A stretch of 64,000 bases of DNA from Alloascoidea africana. Lineage: Eukaryota > Ascomycota > Alloascoideomycetes > Alloascoideales > Alloascoideaceae. Positions 11,401-20,922 of this stretch are shown in pieces. Made by a program: the position numbers and the translations under genes. The stretch lies in NCBI GenBank assembly GCA_030581615.1, contig JAKTTT010000018.1, forward strand, positions 1 through 64,000. Direction: 5' to 3'. Numbering within the stretch: position 1 is the first letter of the stretch; every line of letters starts with the position of its first letter. Under the pieces are notes generated by a model. The model did no database searches. It saw only the letters and a list, made by a program, of their open reading frames with translations, and had not been told where the DNA came from.

Positions 11401-11521
11401 CATTTACATTTCGGGTTGCCTGTTTCTTTGAACTCTGTAATATGGGCGTGAACTCTAAACTTCCAGTTGAACCTCCATTTCTGGGAGGCGAGATTAGTAG
11501 AGGTCTTTGCCTGGACGTCAT
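8417..11521 (-). CDS. SPC110: Spindle pole body pericentrin-like protein (Spc110/Pcp1 type), spliced
   Basis: Two exons (11521-11141 and 11077-8417) joined in phase give 1013 aa (Spc110 is 944, S. pombe Pcp1 1208). Members of this family anchor the gamma-tubulin complex to the inner face of the spindle pole body. Residues 1-127 are a Ser/Asn-rich head. Exon 2 opens with the CM1 gamma-tubulin-complex-binding motif (LQKENFSLKTKLLILTQQL, about 132-150). A long coiled coil follows, about 160-905. Residues 910-953 match the PACT signature (FFLMQISSYEAFNKADI, LQSMGIYPD). A basic-hydrophobic stretch at about 966-986 (LKVIILSVIACVRIKNRYK) sits where Spc110 binds calmodulin. Splicing is needed to join the head to CM1: reading through the intron stops after 14 codons. 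The gene lies 170 bp downstream of TRP4 on the same strand. Confidence 0.92.
11078..11140 (-). other. Intron of the SPC110-like gene (63 nt)
   Basis: Donor GTATGG, branch-like TACTAAT and acceptor TAG, phase 0. Removing it joins ...LRQQQE to IADDLQKENF and restores the CM1 motif. Confidence 0.9.
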
Positions 11522-11691
11522 AGTTGGGTATGCCTAGCTGGAGCTGATGGGAGCAAAAGCTTGAGGAAGAGAGAGAAACCCTGCTATAGAAGTTGAAATG
11601 TTGTTTGTTTATTCTGGGGTAGGTTGCCATGACGACTAGTACATCACTTTCAGAAATACACGTGATCTACAGAGAGCACTCCTCCTAGCAT

Positions 11692-12853
11692 TTACCGTTT
11701 CCCATTGACCTGGGGTTTGGGCACCATGGACAGAAAAGACTGAAGAGCGCTTCTTGCGTTCCCGGTCTCGATGGCCTCAACTGCCATTCTCACGCCAGCT
11801 TTCCAGTCCCGAGCACTCCCTTCAACCACAGCCAGAGCTGCAGCGTTAAGCACTATGAAATCAAATAGAGGGTGGCCGAGTGAGTGTTCTCCATCTAAAA
11901 GTCGCTTTAGAACAACCGTATTCTCTTCTGCCGTTCCGCTTTGCACCTCAGACAATGGATGTGTTTCCAAGCCAAAGTCTCTTGGATGTAATACTCCTGA
12001 CTCGACCTTCTTGGTTTCCCGGTTTATTCTCCAGTATCTTGTTGTTCCTGCAATTGATATTTCGTCTAATCCTTCAGTTCCCCAAACAATAAGAGTTGAG
12101 GCTTCCCTTCCGCAAGCCTGATCTAGTTTATACGCAGCTTCTGCGTATACAGGTCCCAATTCTTCAGCATAAACACCGAGTATCCGAGCTTTAATGGGGG
12201 CTGGGTTTAGAAGAGGGCCCATAACATTGAAAATGGAAGGGATACCTAATTGCTTTCTAACTGATGCAACTTTACCCATGGCGGGGTGAAAAGTGGGCGC
12301 AAAGAGAAAACAGAAGGAAGACTTTGCTAAAATTTGTGGTACTGTTGAATCATTCACAGCAGATAGATCCGCTCCAAGATAAGCCAACAGATCGCCGGCA
12401 CCAGAAGACGATGTAGATGCTTTTCCACCGTGCTTTACACATGAAATTTCATTAGCACAATTTTCAAAGTTTTGAATTGTATACTCTTTGCTTTCTTACC
12501 TTGCAGACTTTGAGACCCATTCCTGCTGCTACTATCGCAGCCGATGTTGATATGTTGAACGTATTCTGACCATCCCCGCCAGTCCCCACAATATCGACGT
12601 AACCCTCGCTATCCACGGTACTTGGGTCGATTATATGTGAAAACTCTCTGATAGTTTCAGCGCAGGTAGCGATATAATCAGGGTGCTGGTCCAAGCCTCT
12701 CAGTCGTAATGCCGTTAGAAACGATGCGATCTGAACATCGGACACATTTCCAGATGATATTAGGCGAATACACGTTGCAAGGTCATTTAGCGAGAATTTT
12801 GAAGGATTAACAAGTAGAGACTTTATAAAAGGAGTGAGTACGTTTTGAGACAT
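11692..12853 (-). CDS. TRP4: Anthranilate phosphoribosyltransferase, spliced
   Basis: Tryptophan biosynthesis: transfers phosphoribose from PRPP to anthranilate. Exons 12853-12500 (118 codons) and 12432-11692 (246 aa plus stop) give 364 aa, against 380 in S. cerevisiae Trp4. The PRPP-binding motif GTGGDGQNTFNISTSAA is at about residues 92-108. The family motif KHGGKASTSSSGAGDLL spans the splice junction at K118/H119, so the intron falls inside the active site. GPLLNP and the C-terminal helical domain are intact. The start is the ATG of MSQNVLTPF, which aligns with the Trp4 N terminus; upstream in-frame Met codons are not supported by family length. A perfect Gcn4 site lies 47 bp upstream. Confidence 0.96.
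12433..12499 (-). other. Intron of TRP4 (67 nt)
   Basis: Donor GTAAGA, branch-like TGCTAAT, phase 0. The acceptor is AAG rather than the usual YAG. Splicing restores K-H-G-G-K, conserved in all Trp4/TrpD proteins. Confidence 0.9.
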
Positions 12854-12899
12854 TTGTGTGTCTGGAATTGATATCTGTGGTGTTGATGATACAAGTGAA

Positions 12900-12906
12900 T
12901 GAGTCA
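12900..12906. promoter_or_regulatory. Gcn4 site (TGAGTCA) upstream of TRP4
   Basis: Perfect palindromic TGASTCA motif 47 bp before the chosen TRP4 start. General amino acid control through Gcn4 binds this motif in yeast TRP promoters. The site is close to the ATG, so the transcript start may lie between them. Confidence 0.7.
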
Positions 12907-14625
12907 ACCTCTCATGAAAGATTCCATTACTCACATTGTTTGTCGGTCCAAGCCATGTGTGCACCCATACACCCATGCAGAGAAATGTCGGAGAAGGAAT
13001 AAGAGACCTGCAGTCTGCAGGGACGGAGCCTCCTAAAAGATAAATAATGTGCAAGAATTCTCCGTATTATGGCTCAGGTAGTTTTAGTTTTTACCAGAGG
13101 CTCAGTGACATATAGGCGATGCTTGATGGTACTGCTCTGTTGTTTTCTGAGGCATCTCTAGGCCTCAATTGGTAGGTGCCCAATACGCACATGAGAAAAT
13201 AGTTAAAAAGAAATGCCAGGTTTTTAAACTGAAGCTCTTTGATATGTAATCAGGAAACAATGGAGCTTGATAATGCTTCATATGGCTTGTTTAAAAATTT
13301 CGTACTAATCGGTTTATGATCAACTCACAAGCATCATTGTGTCCAGTGATAGGAAAGCTAGCATTATACTCTTCTCTAGACCAGCGTAAAAATATACACA
13401 GAACGCAATGTTTGCCATAAATTGACTCGTAAGACATTAGATTCAAGAGTGTTGAAATAGAGGGGAAGGGTTCAAGCTAAACCTGGCACACCAGGATTTG
13501 GAGATAACGCCGAGAATGGAAGTCGTGGTAACCAATTATGGCTTCATTCACAATCAACACAAAGGTTGCATGTGGCAGGATAATAGATCAGATTATCTAG
13601 AAGGCTAAGGATTCAAATATGCTGTTTTCATTTTATCAGGGTGACTGACAATAGGTGAAACCTTGAGATGTAGGACTTTAGAAAAAATATTATCAAGTGT
13701 AACAATAGGAAAGGAAGGACTCATTAGAGAAATTTCACAGATCAAGTCTAATCCAGAAAAACAGAGGTTTAGAAAATGTGAGAAAAATATTGTTAGAGAT
13801 AAACAGGCCAACCCAGAATTCTGGCGCTAGTATTTGCGAAGGTGGGGTCAAACAGAGCTATGAAAAAACGTAAGAGGTCCATGAAAGACATCAGGCCTAC
13901 TCATTTTATTTTTAGCGCTAAACACATGAGACAGATTGTCATTATTCACGTGGAGTGTCAATAAGCAACTTCTTCAAGTTGGTTCTGCTCAGTTTCCAGA
14001 GGCTTCAACAGGTTGTTAAGTTGCTTGAAAACTTTCTACTATTTTATTCCTAAAAACAGACAAATTCTAACTGGAAATATCAAAAAATCTGAAAAATAAG
14101 GGCCCAAGGTTAAAAAAATAATATCCTTCTGCGGATCGTCGTACCTAGAAAAAGCAGAAAATGGACTACAGTCCAAGTAATAGCATGCACTGTCAAAATC
14201 TCGACGAGCTAAAATTTGATGAGTTTAAACAAAAAAGGTGGTCTACAGACAGATCTTCGACAGGAAAGATTGGGCTGGGTAGTAAGCATGTGAGATTTGG
14301 GGGACTACTGTAGAGAGGATCGATCGGAGCCGCAAAACACTAAATCTAACCAGCTCCAAAAAGGAAAAAAAACTGAAGTGTTCAATTCCTAACGATCTTT
14401 GTCTCTGTGTGGACGCTTCAAAATTGTATTGATGCCAATTAAGACTCATTAATTCATATGAAGGTCATAGAACTATTTTAGGTCATTGGCAAATGCGAAA
14501 ACATGTGCTAATGTGTAATGTGCTGAAATAAGTACAAAACGAATCAAGACCTCAAAAGCCCGTTAAAAATCAATTCTTTATCAAACTTCTCTATAATCAT
14601 CTATTCTGTATCAAGTCTTCAAAAT
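12907..14625. other. Intergenic between TRR1 and TRP4
   Basis: About 1.7 kb of AT-rich DNA upstream of TRP4 and downstream of TRR1, both leftward. Only short open frames of 60-70 codons occur, none with a recognisable motif. No RNA gene seen. Confidence 0.5.
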
Positions 14626-15684
14626 CTACTCTTGCTCTCCCAACCATTTTTCAGCGTCAAGAGCAGCCATGCAACCAGTACCTGCAGATGTGATCGCTTG
14701 CCTGTATCGCTTGTCTTGAACGTCACCAGCAGCAAACACTCCCTCAACTGATGTAAAGGTAGAACCTGGCTTTGTCTTCAAGTACCCATCATCATCAGTT
14801 TCAAGTTGGTCCTTGACAATAGCTGTTGCAGGAGTATGGCCAATAGCATAGAACAGTCCATTTACTGGCAGATCTCTCTCTTCATTTGTCTTGACATTTT
14901 TGATTCGTAAAGCATTAAGCAGCTTTCCATCTCCCTTTGCCTCCAAGCTGACATGATTATAAAGGATTTCAACTTTGGGATGCGAGCTTAACCTTTTAGC
15001 CATAATTGTAGAAGCCCGTAAGTAATCTTTTCGAACAATGACAAAAACCTTTGATCCATATTTCGTCAAAAACATGGCTTCCTCAGCGGCAGAATCACCT
15101 CCTCCAACAACAGCTAAAGGCTTGTTTCTGAAAATTGGAACAGCACCGTCGCAAACTGCGCAAGCAGATATTCCCTGTTGCCAGTAAGTTTCTTCGCCAG
15201 GTAGGTGAAGTCTTTTTGCAGAAGCTCCTGTGGCCAAAATAATGGCATCTGTAGTAATGGGCGCGCTATCCTCATTCCACTCTGTCCACAACTTGAAAGG
15301 TCTGGAAGATAAATCAACCTTGGAAATGGTTTCGGTGATGATATCGGTACCAAAGCGAACGGACTGCTCACGCATTCTGTCCATCAGGCTAGAACCTGAT
15401 ATGGCCTCGGGGAAACCGGGGAAGTTTTCGATCTCGGTTGTGGTTGTTAACTGACCTCCAGCGGCAATCCCATTGGCGAGTAAACCTTCATAAAGAGTTG
15501 GTTTGACTTCTGCTCTCGACAGATAGATAGCAGCGGTGTGTGCAGCAGGGCCTGAGCCAATAATTGTAACCTTGTGATGGACCATTCTGATGGATTGTGT
15601 AAATATGCTTTTTCTCAGAATATCTGTTAATGCGAGTTTGTGGAACTTTGGAGTTAAAGTAGAAACTACCGGGGAATAGGGCAT
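14626..15684 (-). CDS. TRR1: Thioredoxin reductase, possible dual cytosolic/mitochondrial form
   Basis: 352 aa NADPH-dependent flavoenzyme that reduces thioredoxin. The FAD motif GSGPAA is at residues 43-48, the redox-active CAVC at 175-178, the NADPH motif GGGDSA at 194-199, and the second FAD motif ([10 protein letters not shown]) lies near the C terminus. There are two plausible starts. Met34 (codon at 15585, [12 protein letters not shown]) gives a 319-aa enzyme like cytosolic Trr1. Met1 adds 33 residues rich in K, R, S, T and L with a single acidic residue, resembling a mitochondrial presequence. A Yap1 site lies only 28 bp upstream of Met1, so many transcripts could begin downstream of it and yield the short form. 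This dual use is inferred; S. cerevisiae has separate TRR1 and TRR2 genes. Confidence 0.97.
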   Translation of the reverse strand: MPYSPVVSTLTPKFHKLALTDILRKSIFTQSIRMVHHKVTIIGSGPAAHTAAIYLSRAEVKPTLYEGLLANGIAAGGQLTTTTEIENFPGFPEAISGSSLMDRMREQSVRFGTDIITETISKVDLSSRPFKLWTEWNEDSAPITTDAIILATGASAKRLHLPGEETYWQQGISACAVCDGAVPIFRNKPLAVVGGGDSAAEEAMFLTKYGSKVFVIVRKDYLRASTIMAKRLSSHPKVEILYNHVSLEAKGDGKLLNALRIKNVKTNEERDLPVNGLFYAIGHTPATAIVKDQLETDDDGYLKTKPGSTFTSVEGVFAAGDVQDKRYRQAITSAGTGCMAALDAEKWLGEQE

Positions 15685-15711
15685 TAAATAGTGGTTCCGG
15701 TTTATGAAGAA

Positions 15712-15718
15712 TTACTAA
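15712..15718. promoter_or_regulatory. Yap1 response element (TTACTAA) upstream of TRR1
   Basis: TTACTAA is the canonical Yap response element, known to drive thioredoxin-system genes under oxidative stress. It lies 28 bp from the upstream ATG and 127 bp from the Met34 codon. Confidence 0.6.
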
Positions 15719-16371
15719 CATCTGTCAACTAAGAAAGTCTAGATTTGAATATCACGTGACATTTGTGAAATTCATGGGAAAAGAAACCACCGTGATGCGA
15801 TCTTCATCGATTCACTGATATACTAATCAATCACCTAGGAATATTCTGGAATTAGATAGTATTGAGCTTTAATACTTTTCATCCTCTGTTTAGTGCCATT
15901 TACAAAAGCATATAACACTATCAGCACACCATTGTGAAGATTACACTGTTAGCTGATTGGGTAGCATGGAATCTCTGCGGGTATTCCTCCTGTTCCAGGA
16001 GATCAACAGACAGCCGGTCTATCAAAGCCATATTCGGGAGTAACTCCATATAGAGACTCCTGGTTAGTAGAATTCACAGTAGTAAATAAATGTTTCTTCC
16101 CAATTCTTGAGATATTTCAGAGTGTATATATATGTTATATCACAGAATGGAATTATTAACTGAAAGCCTATTATTCAATCCAAGCATTCACACAACCAGA
16201 GTACAGTGGATTCCTCAAAAAGAACATCATTAAGAGCTGACCTTTCAGAAAAATGATCGTCTAGGAACCATGGAAACAAATAACAAAAGCAAAAGGCAAA
16301 AAACAAAAAACAAAAAAACAAAATGCAGCAACGAGGTCCTTAAATGAAACCCACATTTGGAGGAAATATCA
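15719..16371. other. Intergenic between BSD2 and TRR1
   Basis: About 650 bases, AT-rich, with an A-rich run at about 16275-16320 close to the BSD2 stop, probably part of its 3' region. No gene seen. Confidence 0.5.
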
Positions 16372-17499
16372 CTAAACTTGATTGTCCGCTCGTTCTTGAC
16401 GTGGTTCTTCATCATTATCAACGACGTGGGTAGTAACGAGACCAGCGGTGGGAGATTGGAGTATAATCTTCTCCATTCTTCTGGCTCTTAAATAATCCAA
16501 AATGGCAAAAAATACAATTAGACCACCCGAGATCATTAATCCGTAAGCGAAAAAAGTATCAGTAGAGCCGTCGCCATCAACCTCAGCGCCTTCACTATTA
16601 TAGGCTACATCTGAATGATAGTTATCGACAGCACCCTGAGACGAAGAATCAGAGGTTGTGTCATAACTACTTGGATTGTCAGGAACAAACTTTGTGGTCG
16701 TATCTCGGTTATCGTTTATGTCACTGGGGTTCATATAATAACCAAACTGGAAAAATGTGATTCCTAATCCTGCCCTTGAGCCGTTTTTAGCCGCATGAGA
16801 TGTGTGTAAAAGATATGTAAGCAGAAAACCAACAAACTGGAATGCAACAGATACCATCAGGTTCCAAACAAAGTTAACCATGGTTCCAACAGGTAAACCA
16901 TCGATAAAGACCTCATCGTTAAAGTCTGTTGCCAGGATAGTGGTTTCCCAGTAGGGAGGTGTTGCGTCTGCGGCAGCCTCTTCATAAGATGGTGGGTTCT
17001 CCTCTGCCATTTGTGGTTCATCATTATTTGGTTTGGCCATCAGATTGTTAAAGACTCCATCATTTTCACTGCCCAAACCAAATGCTCTATGCTCAGATAA
17101 TCTCTCTTTTCTCGTCCAAAACATAAGCTTGGACAATAATCGGCTGGACATTGATTTTGGAGATGAAGCTGTTGGTGTACGTGTAGGGCTGCCAATAGTA
17201 CCTAGATCGGGTTCCTGAAGAGGGTCAAATTCAAAAACAGATCGATTTTCATCATCTATATCCTGATTCGAGGTATGATTTATGCCTCGATCATCAAAAA
17301 CAGTGTTTGGGCTACCATGACTGTCGAAAAACTCGTCATCACTTTCAACATCAGACGAGGCGAAAGATGCCATTAACGGATCATCGGCCACAGGCTCAGG
17401 TTGGTTGCCACGAGAGCTGTCGACAGAATGAAAAGAAGGAGGCGGACTTGATGGCGTAGGAATGGGTTGATATGCGGAAGGCATCGATAAATGAATCAA
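16372..17499 (-). CDS. BSD2: Bsd2/NDFIP-family adaptor of the Rsp5 ubiquitin ligase
   Basis: 375 aa (S. cerevisiae Bsd2 is 321). Endosomal/ER membrane adaptor that recruits Rsp5 to metal transporters and misfolded membrane proteins for vacuolar degradation. A long acidic, Ser/Pro-rich cytosolic N terminus ends in two PY motifs, PPSY (169-172) and PPY (181-183), which bind Rsp5 WW domains. Three hydrophobic segments follow: about 207-231 and 244-256, joined by a short turn, and about 315-340. The conserved stretch DGLPVGTMVNFVWNLMVS before and into the first segment is the family signature. The loop between the second and third segments is long and Ser/Asp-rich. Met6 could also be the start. 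Confidence 0.93.
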   Translation of the reverse strand: MIHLSMPSAYQPIPTPSSPPPSFHSVDSSRGNQPEPVADDPLMASFASSDVESDDEFFDSHGSPNTVFDDRGINHTSNQDIDDENRSVFEFDPLQEPDLGTIGSPTRTPTASSPKSMSSRLLSKLMFWTRKERLSEHRAFGLGSENDGVFNNLMAKPNNDEPQMAEENPPSYEEAAADATPPYWETTILATDFNDEVFIDGLPVGTMVNFVWNLMVSVAFQFVGFLLTYLLHTSHAAKNGSRAGLGITFFQFGYYMNPSDINDNRDTTTKFVPDNPSSYDTTSDSSSQGAVDNYHSDVAYNSEGAEVDGDGSTDTFFAYGLMISGGLIVFFAILDYLRARRMEKIILQSPTAGLVTTHVVDNDEEPRQERADNQV

Positions 17500-17949
17500 G
17501 AACTAAAGACAACAAGGTAACAAGAGTAAAGAAGCAAGTTTGGATGTTCTTCCTGGTTCTCCTCGATAAGGGCTTTGGGTAGTTGGTTGGATGAATGGGT
17601 GGAAGAGTGTACTATGGCCCCACGAACTTTGAAAACTTTACCGGATTAACTACAAAGTTCTGGTTAAACATTCAAAACTATCAGTGCATATCTAATGGGA
17701 GCAATATCAACTGTCAATTTCCGTAGATTGTATTTGTAAGGTGTTGAATTTCTGAAGTTCAGCGTAATTTCTCTGGTACTCTGTGATGCAAGTCAAATCC
17801 AAGTGTGTGTGGCCTCAGTAGGCATCGAGCAAATAACCGAACGAATGAAACAAAAAGATAGATGTTCATGTATACTTCTGGCTAATGGAAGATAAACTAA
17901 GCTGTAATCACTGTTGCATTAATCTAATGATAAGAGAGACAAAAAAATA
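17500..17949. other. Intergenic, BSD2 promoter side
   Basis: 450 bases between BSD2 and the tRNA-Ile. The end nearest the tRNA holds its T-run terminator (17942-17948 as A on the plus strand). Nothing else recognised. Confidence 0.5.
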
Positions 17950-18065
17950 TGCTCCAGGAGGGGATTGAACCCACGACCGTCGCGTTCCTCACACGACCGT
18001 GACATCAGCATAGACGTCGTTGAACGGCTATAAGCACGATGCGCTAACCTCTGCGCCACTGGAGC
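17950..18065 (-). tRNA. tRNA-Ile (anticodon UAU) with a 43-nt intron
   Basis: Minus-strand tRNA closely matching yeast tRNA-Ile(UAU), the rare isoleucine tRNA for AUA. The acceptor pairs perfectly (GCTCCAG with CTGGAGC). The anticodon loop CTTATA is interrupted after base 37 by an intron at 17986-18028, the canonical position, and then resumes ACGCGA. The S. cerevisiae counterpart also carries an intron, of about 60 nt. One T-T opposition occurs in the T stem. A run of seven T just past the 3' end is a Pol III terminator. The intron may be required for pseudouridylation of the UAU anticodon, as known in yeast. Confidence 0.95.
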
Positions 18066-18918
18066 AATTTTTTTGAATTTAAAAATGTGCTGTTTTTCTT
18101 ACATTAACTTTCATATAATTTACTTTTTGTAATTGTAACCAGTTTTAGCTATTGCATTGTTTTGGGGCCAAGCACATTTTGTAAATGGGCAGGTAATAAC
18201 AAAAAGAATAGTTTATGTTTGCATTGTTTTATTCTATGCTGAAGTCGCTTACTATTAAATGTTTGAGCAGTAACCATGCAACCATAAACCCGGGACTCTG
18301 ATCTCTTACTTTGAATGTAAAGAAGCTTTTCTAGCTGTCCCTGTGAATTCTAGAGGTCATTTTTGGTTTTTTTATCATTTTGGCTTCTTTATTTTTTTCC
18401 CATTACCCGACCATTTTTTTGTTCATTTATCTTCTCGCTCATATTTCCTTTAGCACATCTACAATAGACAAATAGTGCAATGTTTTCAAGAAGGTTATTC
18501 CGCAGTCAAAACCTTCAATTCTACATGATTATAGTTTTCATCAATTAAATTTTCATTAACAAGTTCTCCCTGCTAGCACACTACTACTCCTATCGTCTTG
18601 GTTGAAGCATTCAACAACTTCAGATTAAGACTATCTTAATTGATTCTTAATATCAAGGAGAACTTCGGGTTTTTATGACACAGATTATTTGAGGCGTTGT
18701 GCCTATTAGGGGCTTTGGGTGGAGGAACTGGAAATATGATGACCAAAAAGTGTAGCATTTCCGATTTGGTGCGCCCTTTAACTAATGACTTATCGAGTTG
18801 CAATAGAACAAACCCCAAGTTATTAATTGAACGAACAACGTAAAGAGCATTAGGGAAATATCTTAGGGAATTATGTCACATAATTAATATATAAGGAATA
18901 AGGCTATAGATAGTGATA
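18066..18918. other. Intergenic between tRNA-Ile and ACS
   Basis: About 850 AT-rich bases with poly-T stretches near 18355-18420. No gene or repeat family recognised. Confidence 0.5.
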
Positions 18919-20922
18919 CTATTTCCTATTTCTGTGCACGATCTCAATAATATGCTGAACAACTTGTGGATTTGCAAGAGTGGATAAATCGCCAAGCTGG
19001 TCTTCCTCGCCAGCCAAAACTTTTCTCAAGATTCGTCTCATAATTTTTCCTGACCTTGTTCTTGGAAGATCATCAACAACGAGGATTGCTTTTGGAGCAG
19101 CAAAAGGTCCAATCTCCTTGCGGACATGTACAATTAGTTCACGCTTCACGATTGCCAAGTCTGCAGGCCTTTCTTTTAAGCTCACAAACGCATTGACAGC
19201 CTGACCCGTAAGCTCATCGTGCACACCAACAACAGCACTTTCAGCAACTGAATGGTGGTCTAACAGAGCGTCCTCAATCTCTGCTGTTGAAAGACGGTGA
19301 CCAGAGACGTTCACAACATCATCGACTCTACCGCGGATCCAGTAGTAACCATCATGATCTCGGCCAGCACCATCACCTGTGAAGTAATAACCAGGGTAAG
19401 GAGAGAAATACGTGTCAATATATCTTTTATGAGCATTCCAGACAGATCTGGCCATACTTGGCCATGAATTTCGAATAGCTAGCACTCCTTCAACGTCATT
19501 CCCTTCAATCTCGACACCAGAAACAGGATCGATGATAACCGGGTCAATTCCGAATAGTGGAAGCGTTGCGCTGCCTGGCTTCATAGGAGTTACACCAGCT
19601 AATGGTGAAATGAGGTGTGATCCAGACTCAGTTTGCCAATAAGTATCACAGATGTGTGCTTTTCCTTTTCCAATTTTTTCATTGTACCATGCCCAAATTT
19701 CATGTGCAATGGGCTCTCCCACGGAACCTAGTGTACGCAGGCTGGATAGATCATGATGAATGTATTGATCTCCTGCTCGTTTTAGCAGACGTAGAGCAGT
19801 AGGTGCGACATAGAAATGTGTGGCCTTGTACTGGTCAACGATATCCCAGTATCTTGAAAAATTGGGGTATGCGGGTGTGCCTTCGAAGATTACTGTCGTG
19901 GATCCCAGCAATAGGGGACCATATACCGCATAAGTATGGCCTGTGATCCAACCAACATCACCAGCTGTGAAAAGTATATCCTGTGGATGTAGGTCGAACA
20001 CATACTTTGTGGACAAGGCCGCTCCCAACAGGTACCCACCTGTGACGTGAACAACACCTTTTGGAGTACCAGTGGAACCAGAAGTGTAAAGAAGGAAAAG
20101 AGGGTCCTCAGAAGACACTGGAACAGGAGGATAATAGCCTCTCTGCTTCTCTAGCTCCTCATGCCACCAGTGATCTCTTCCTTCAACCCATGACAGATTC
20201 TCACGGCCGCTTCTCTTGAAAACAAGGACCTTTTCGACTTGAGGGGTCTGTTTCACAGCCTCGTCAACAATTTTCTTTGTTTCAATAGTTTTTCCACCTC
20301 TCTTTGACTCATCTGTCGTGATGATGACCTTGGAATTTGCATCCAAGACTCGATCTCTCAAAGAACCAGAACTGAACCCAGCGAAAACAACCGTGTGAAT
20401 GGCACCGAGCCGGGCGATTGCGAGCAATGTGACAAGGGCTTCGGGTATCATTGGGAGGTAGACAGCGACTGTATCGCCTTTCTTAACGCCAAAAGACTCC
20501 AAAGTGAAGGCCAATTTGGAAACCTCACGCAACAGCTCACCATATGTGATTGTCCTTCCTGTGCCAGGCTCGTCACCTTCGTAAATTATTGCCGCTTTAT
20601 CAGGGTTTGTGGCAGCATGTCTATCAACACAGTTGTAAGAAGCATTGAGCTGACCTTCCAAAAACCATGCGACATCACCATCTTGTAGAGTACCAGATCT
20701 GACAGTCTTAAAGTCTTTATCCCAAGACAGCAATTCTCTAGCTTGTTTGGCAAAAAACTGCTCAGGCTTCTTGATCGACTGCTCATAAAGAGCCTTGTAC
20801 TCCTCCAATCCGCTCAAATATGGCGCAGAGTGGTGTTTGCTGAAGAATTCTTTCGGTGCGTGGATTGGATCAACATTATGAGCCTCGTGGACGACTGGGG
20901 TCTTCTTCTGGTCCTGTGTCAT
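18919..20922 (-). CDS. ACS: Acetyl-CoA synthetase
   Basis: 667 aa AMP-forming enzyme that activates acetate to acetyl-CoA. It supplies histone acetylation and lipid synthesis (Acs2-like role) and growth on C2 sources (Acs1-like role); sequence alone does not say which. Its length is nearer Acs2 (683) than Acs1 (713) and it lacks a long N-terminal extension. Motifs in order: adenylation P-loop [11 protein letters not shown] (279-289), [11 protein letters not shown] (319-329), DTYWQTE (426-432), FTGDGAGRD (514-522), [14 protein letters not shown] (530-543), and the C-terminal [10 protein letters not shown] whose lysine (K626) is the catalytic residue subject to acetylation in this family. No peroxisomal SKL-like tail is present. 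Candidate CCAAT boxes occur at 20980-20984 (minus) and 21090-21094 (plus). Confidence 0.98.
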   Translation of the reverse strand: MTQDQKKTPVVHEAHNVDPIHAPKEFFSKHHSAPYLSGLEEYKALYEQSIKKPEQFFAKQARELLSWDKDFKTVRSGTLQDGDVAWFLEGQLNASYNCVDRHAATNPDKAAIIYEGDEPGTGRTITYGELLREVSKLAFTLESFGVKKGDTVAVYLPMIPEALVTLLAIARLGAIHTVVFAGFSSGSLRDRVLDANSKVIITTDESKRGGKTIETKKIVDEAVKQTPQVEKVLVFKRSGRENLSWVEGRDHWWHEELEKQRGYYPPVPVSSEDPLFLLYTSGSTGTPKGVVHVTGGYLLGAALSTKYVFDLHPQDILFTAGDVGWITGHTYAVYGPLLLGSTTVIFEGTPAYPNFSRYWDIVDQYKATHFYVAPTALRLLKRAGDQYIHHDLSSLRTLGSVGEPIAHEIWAWYNEKIGKGKAHICDTYWQTESGSHLISPLAGVTPMKPGSATLPLFGIDPVIIDPVSGVEIEGNDVEGVLAIRNSWPSMARSVWNAHKRYIDTYFSPYPGYYFTGDGAGRDHDGYYWIRGRVDDVVNVSGHRLSTAEIEDALLDHHSVAESAVVGVHDELTGQAVNAFVSLKERPADLAIVKRELIVHVRKEIGPFAAPKAILVVDDLPRTRSGKIMRRILRKVLAGEEDQLGDLSTLANPQVVQHIIEIVHRNRK

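Noticed and set aside
11692-13054. Two separate anthranilate phosphoribosyltransferase fragments, as if TRP4 were broken
   Set aside because: A 67-nt intron with donor and branch site joins them exactly at the conserved K-H-G-G-K motif.
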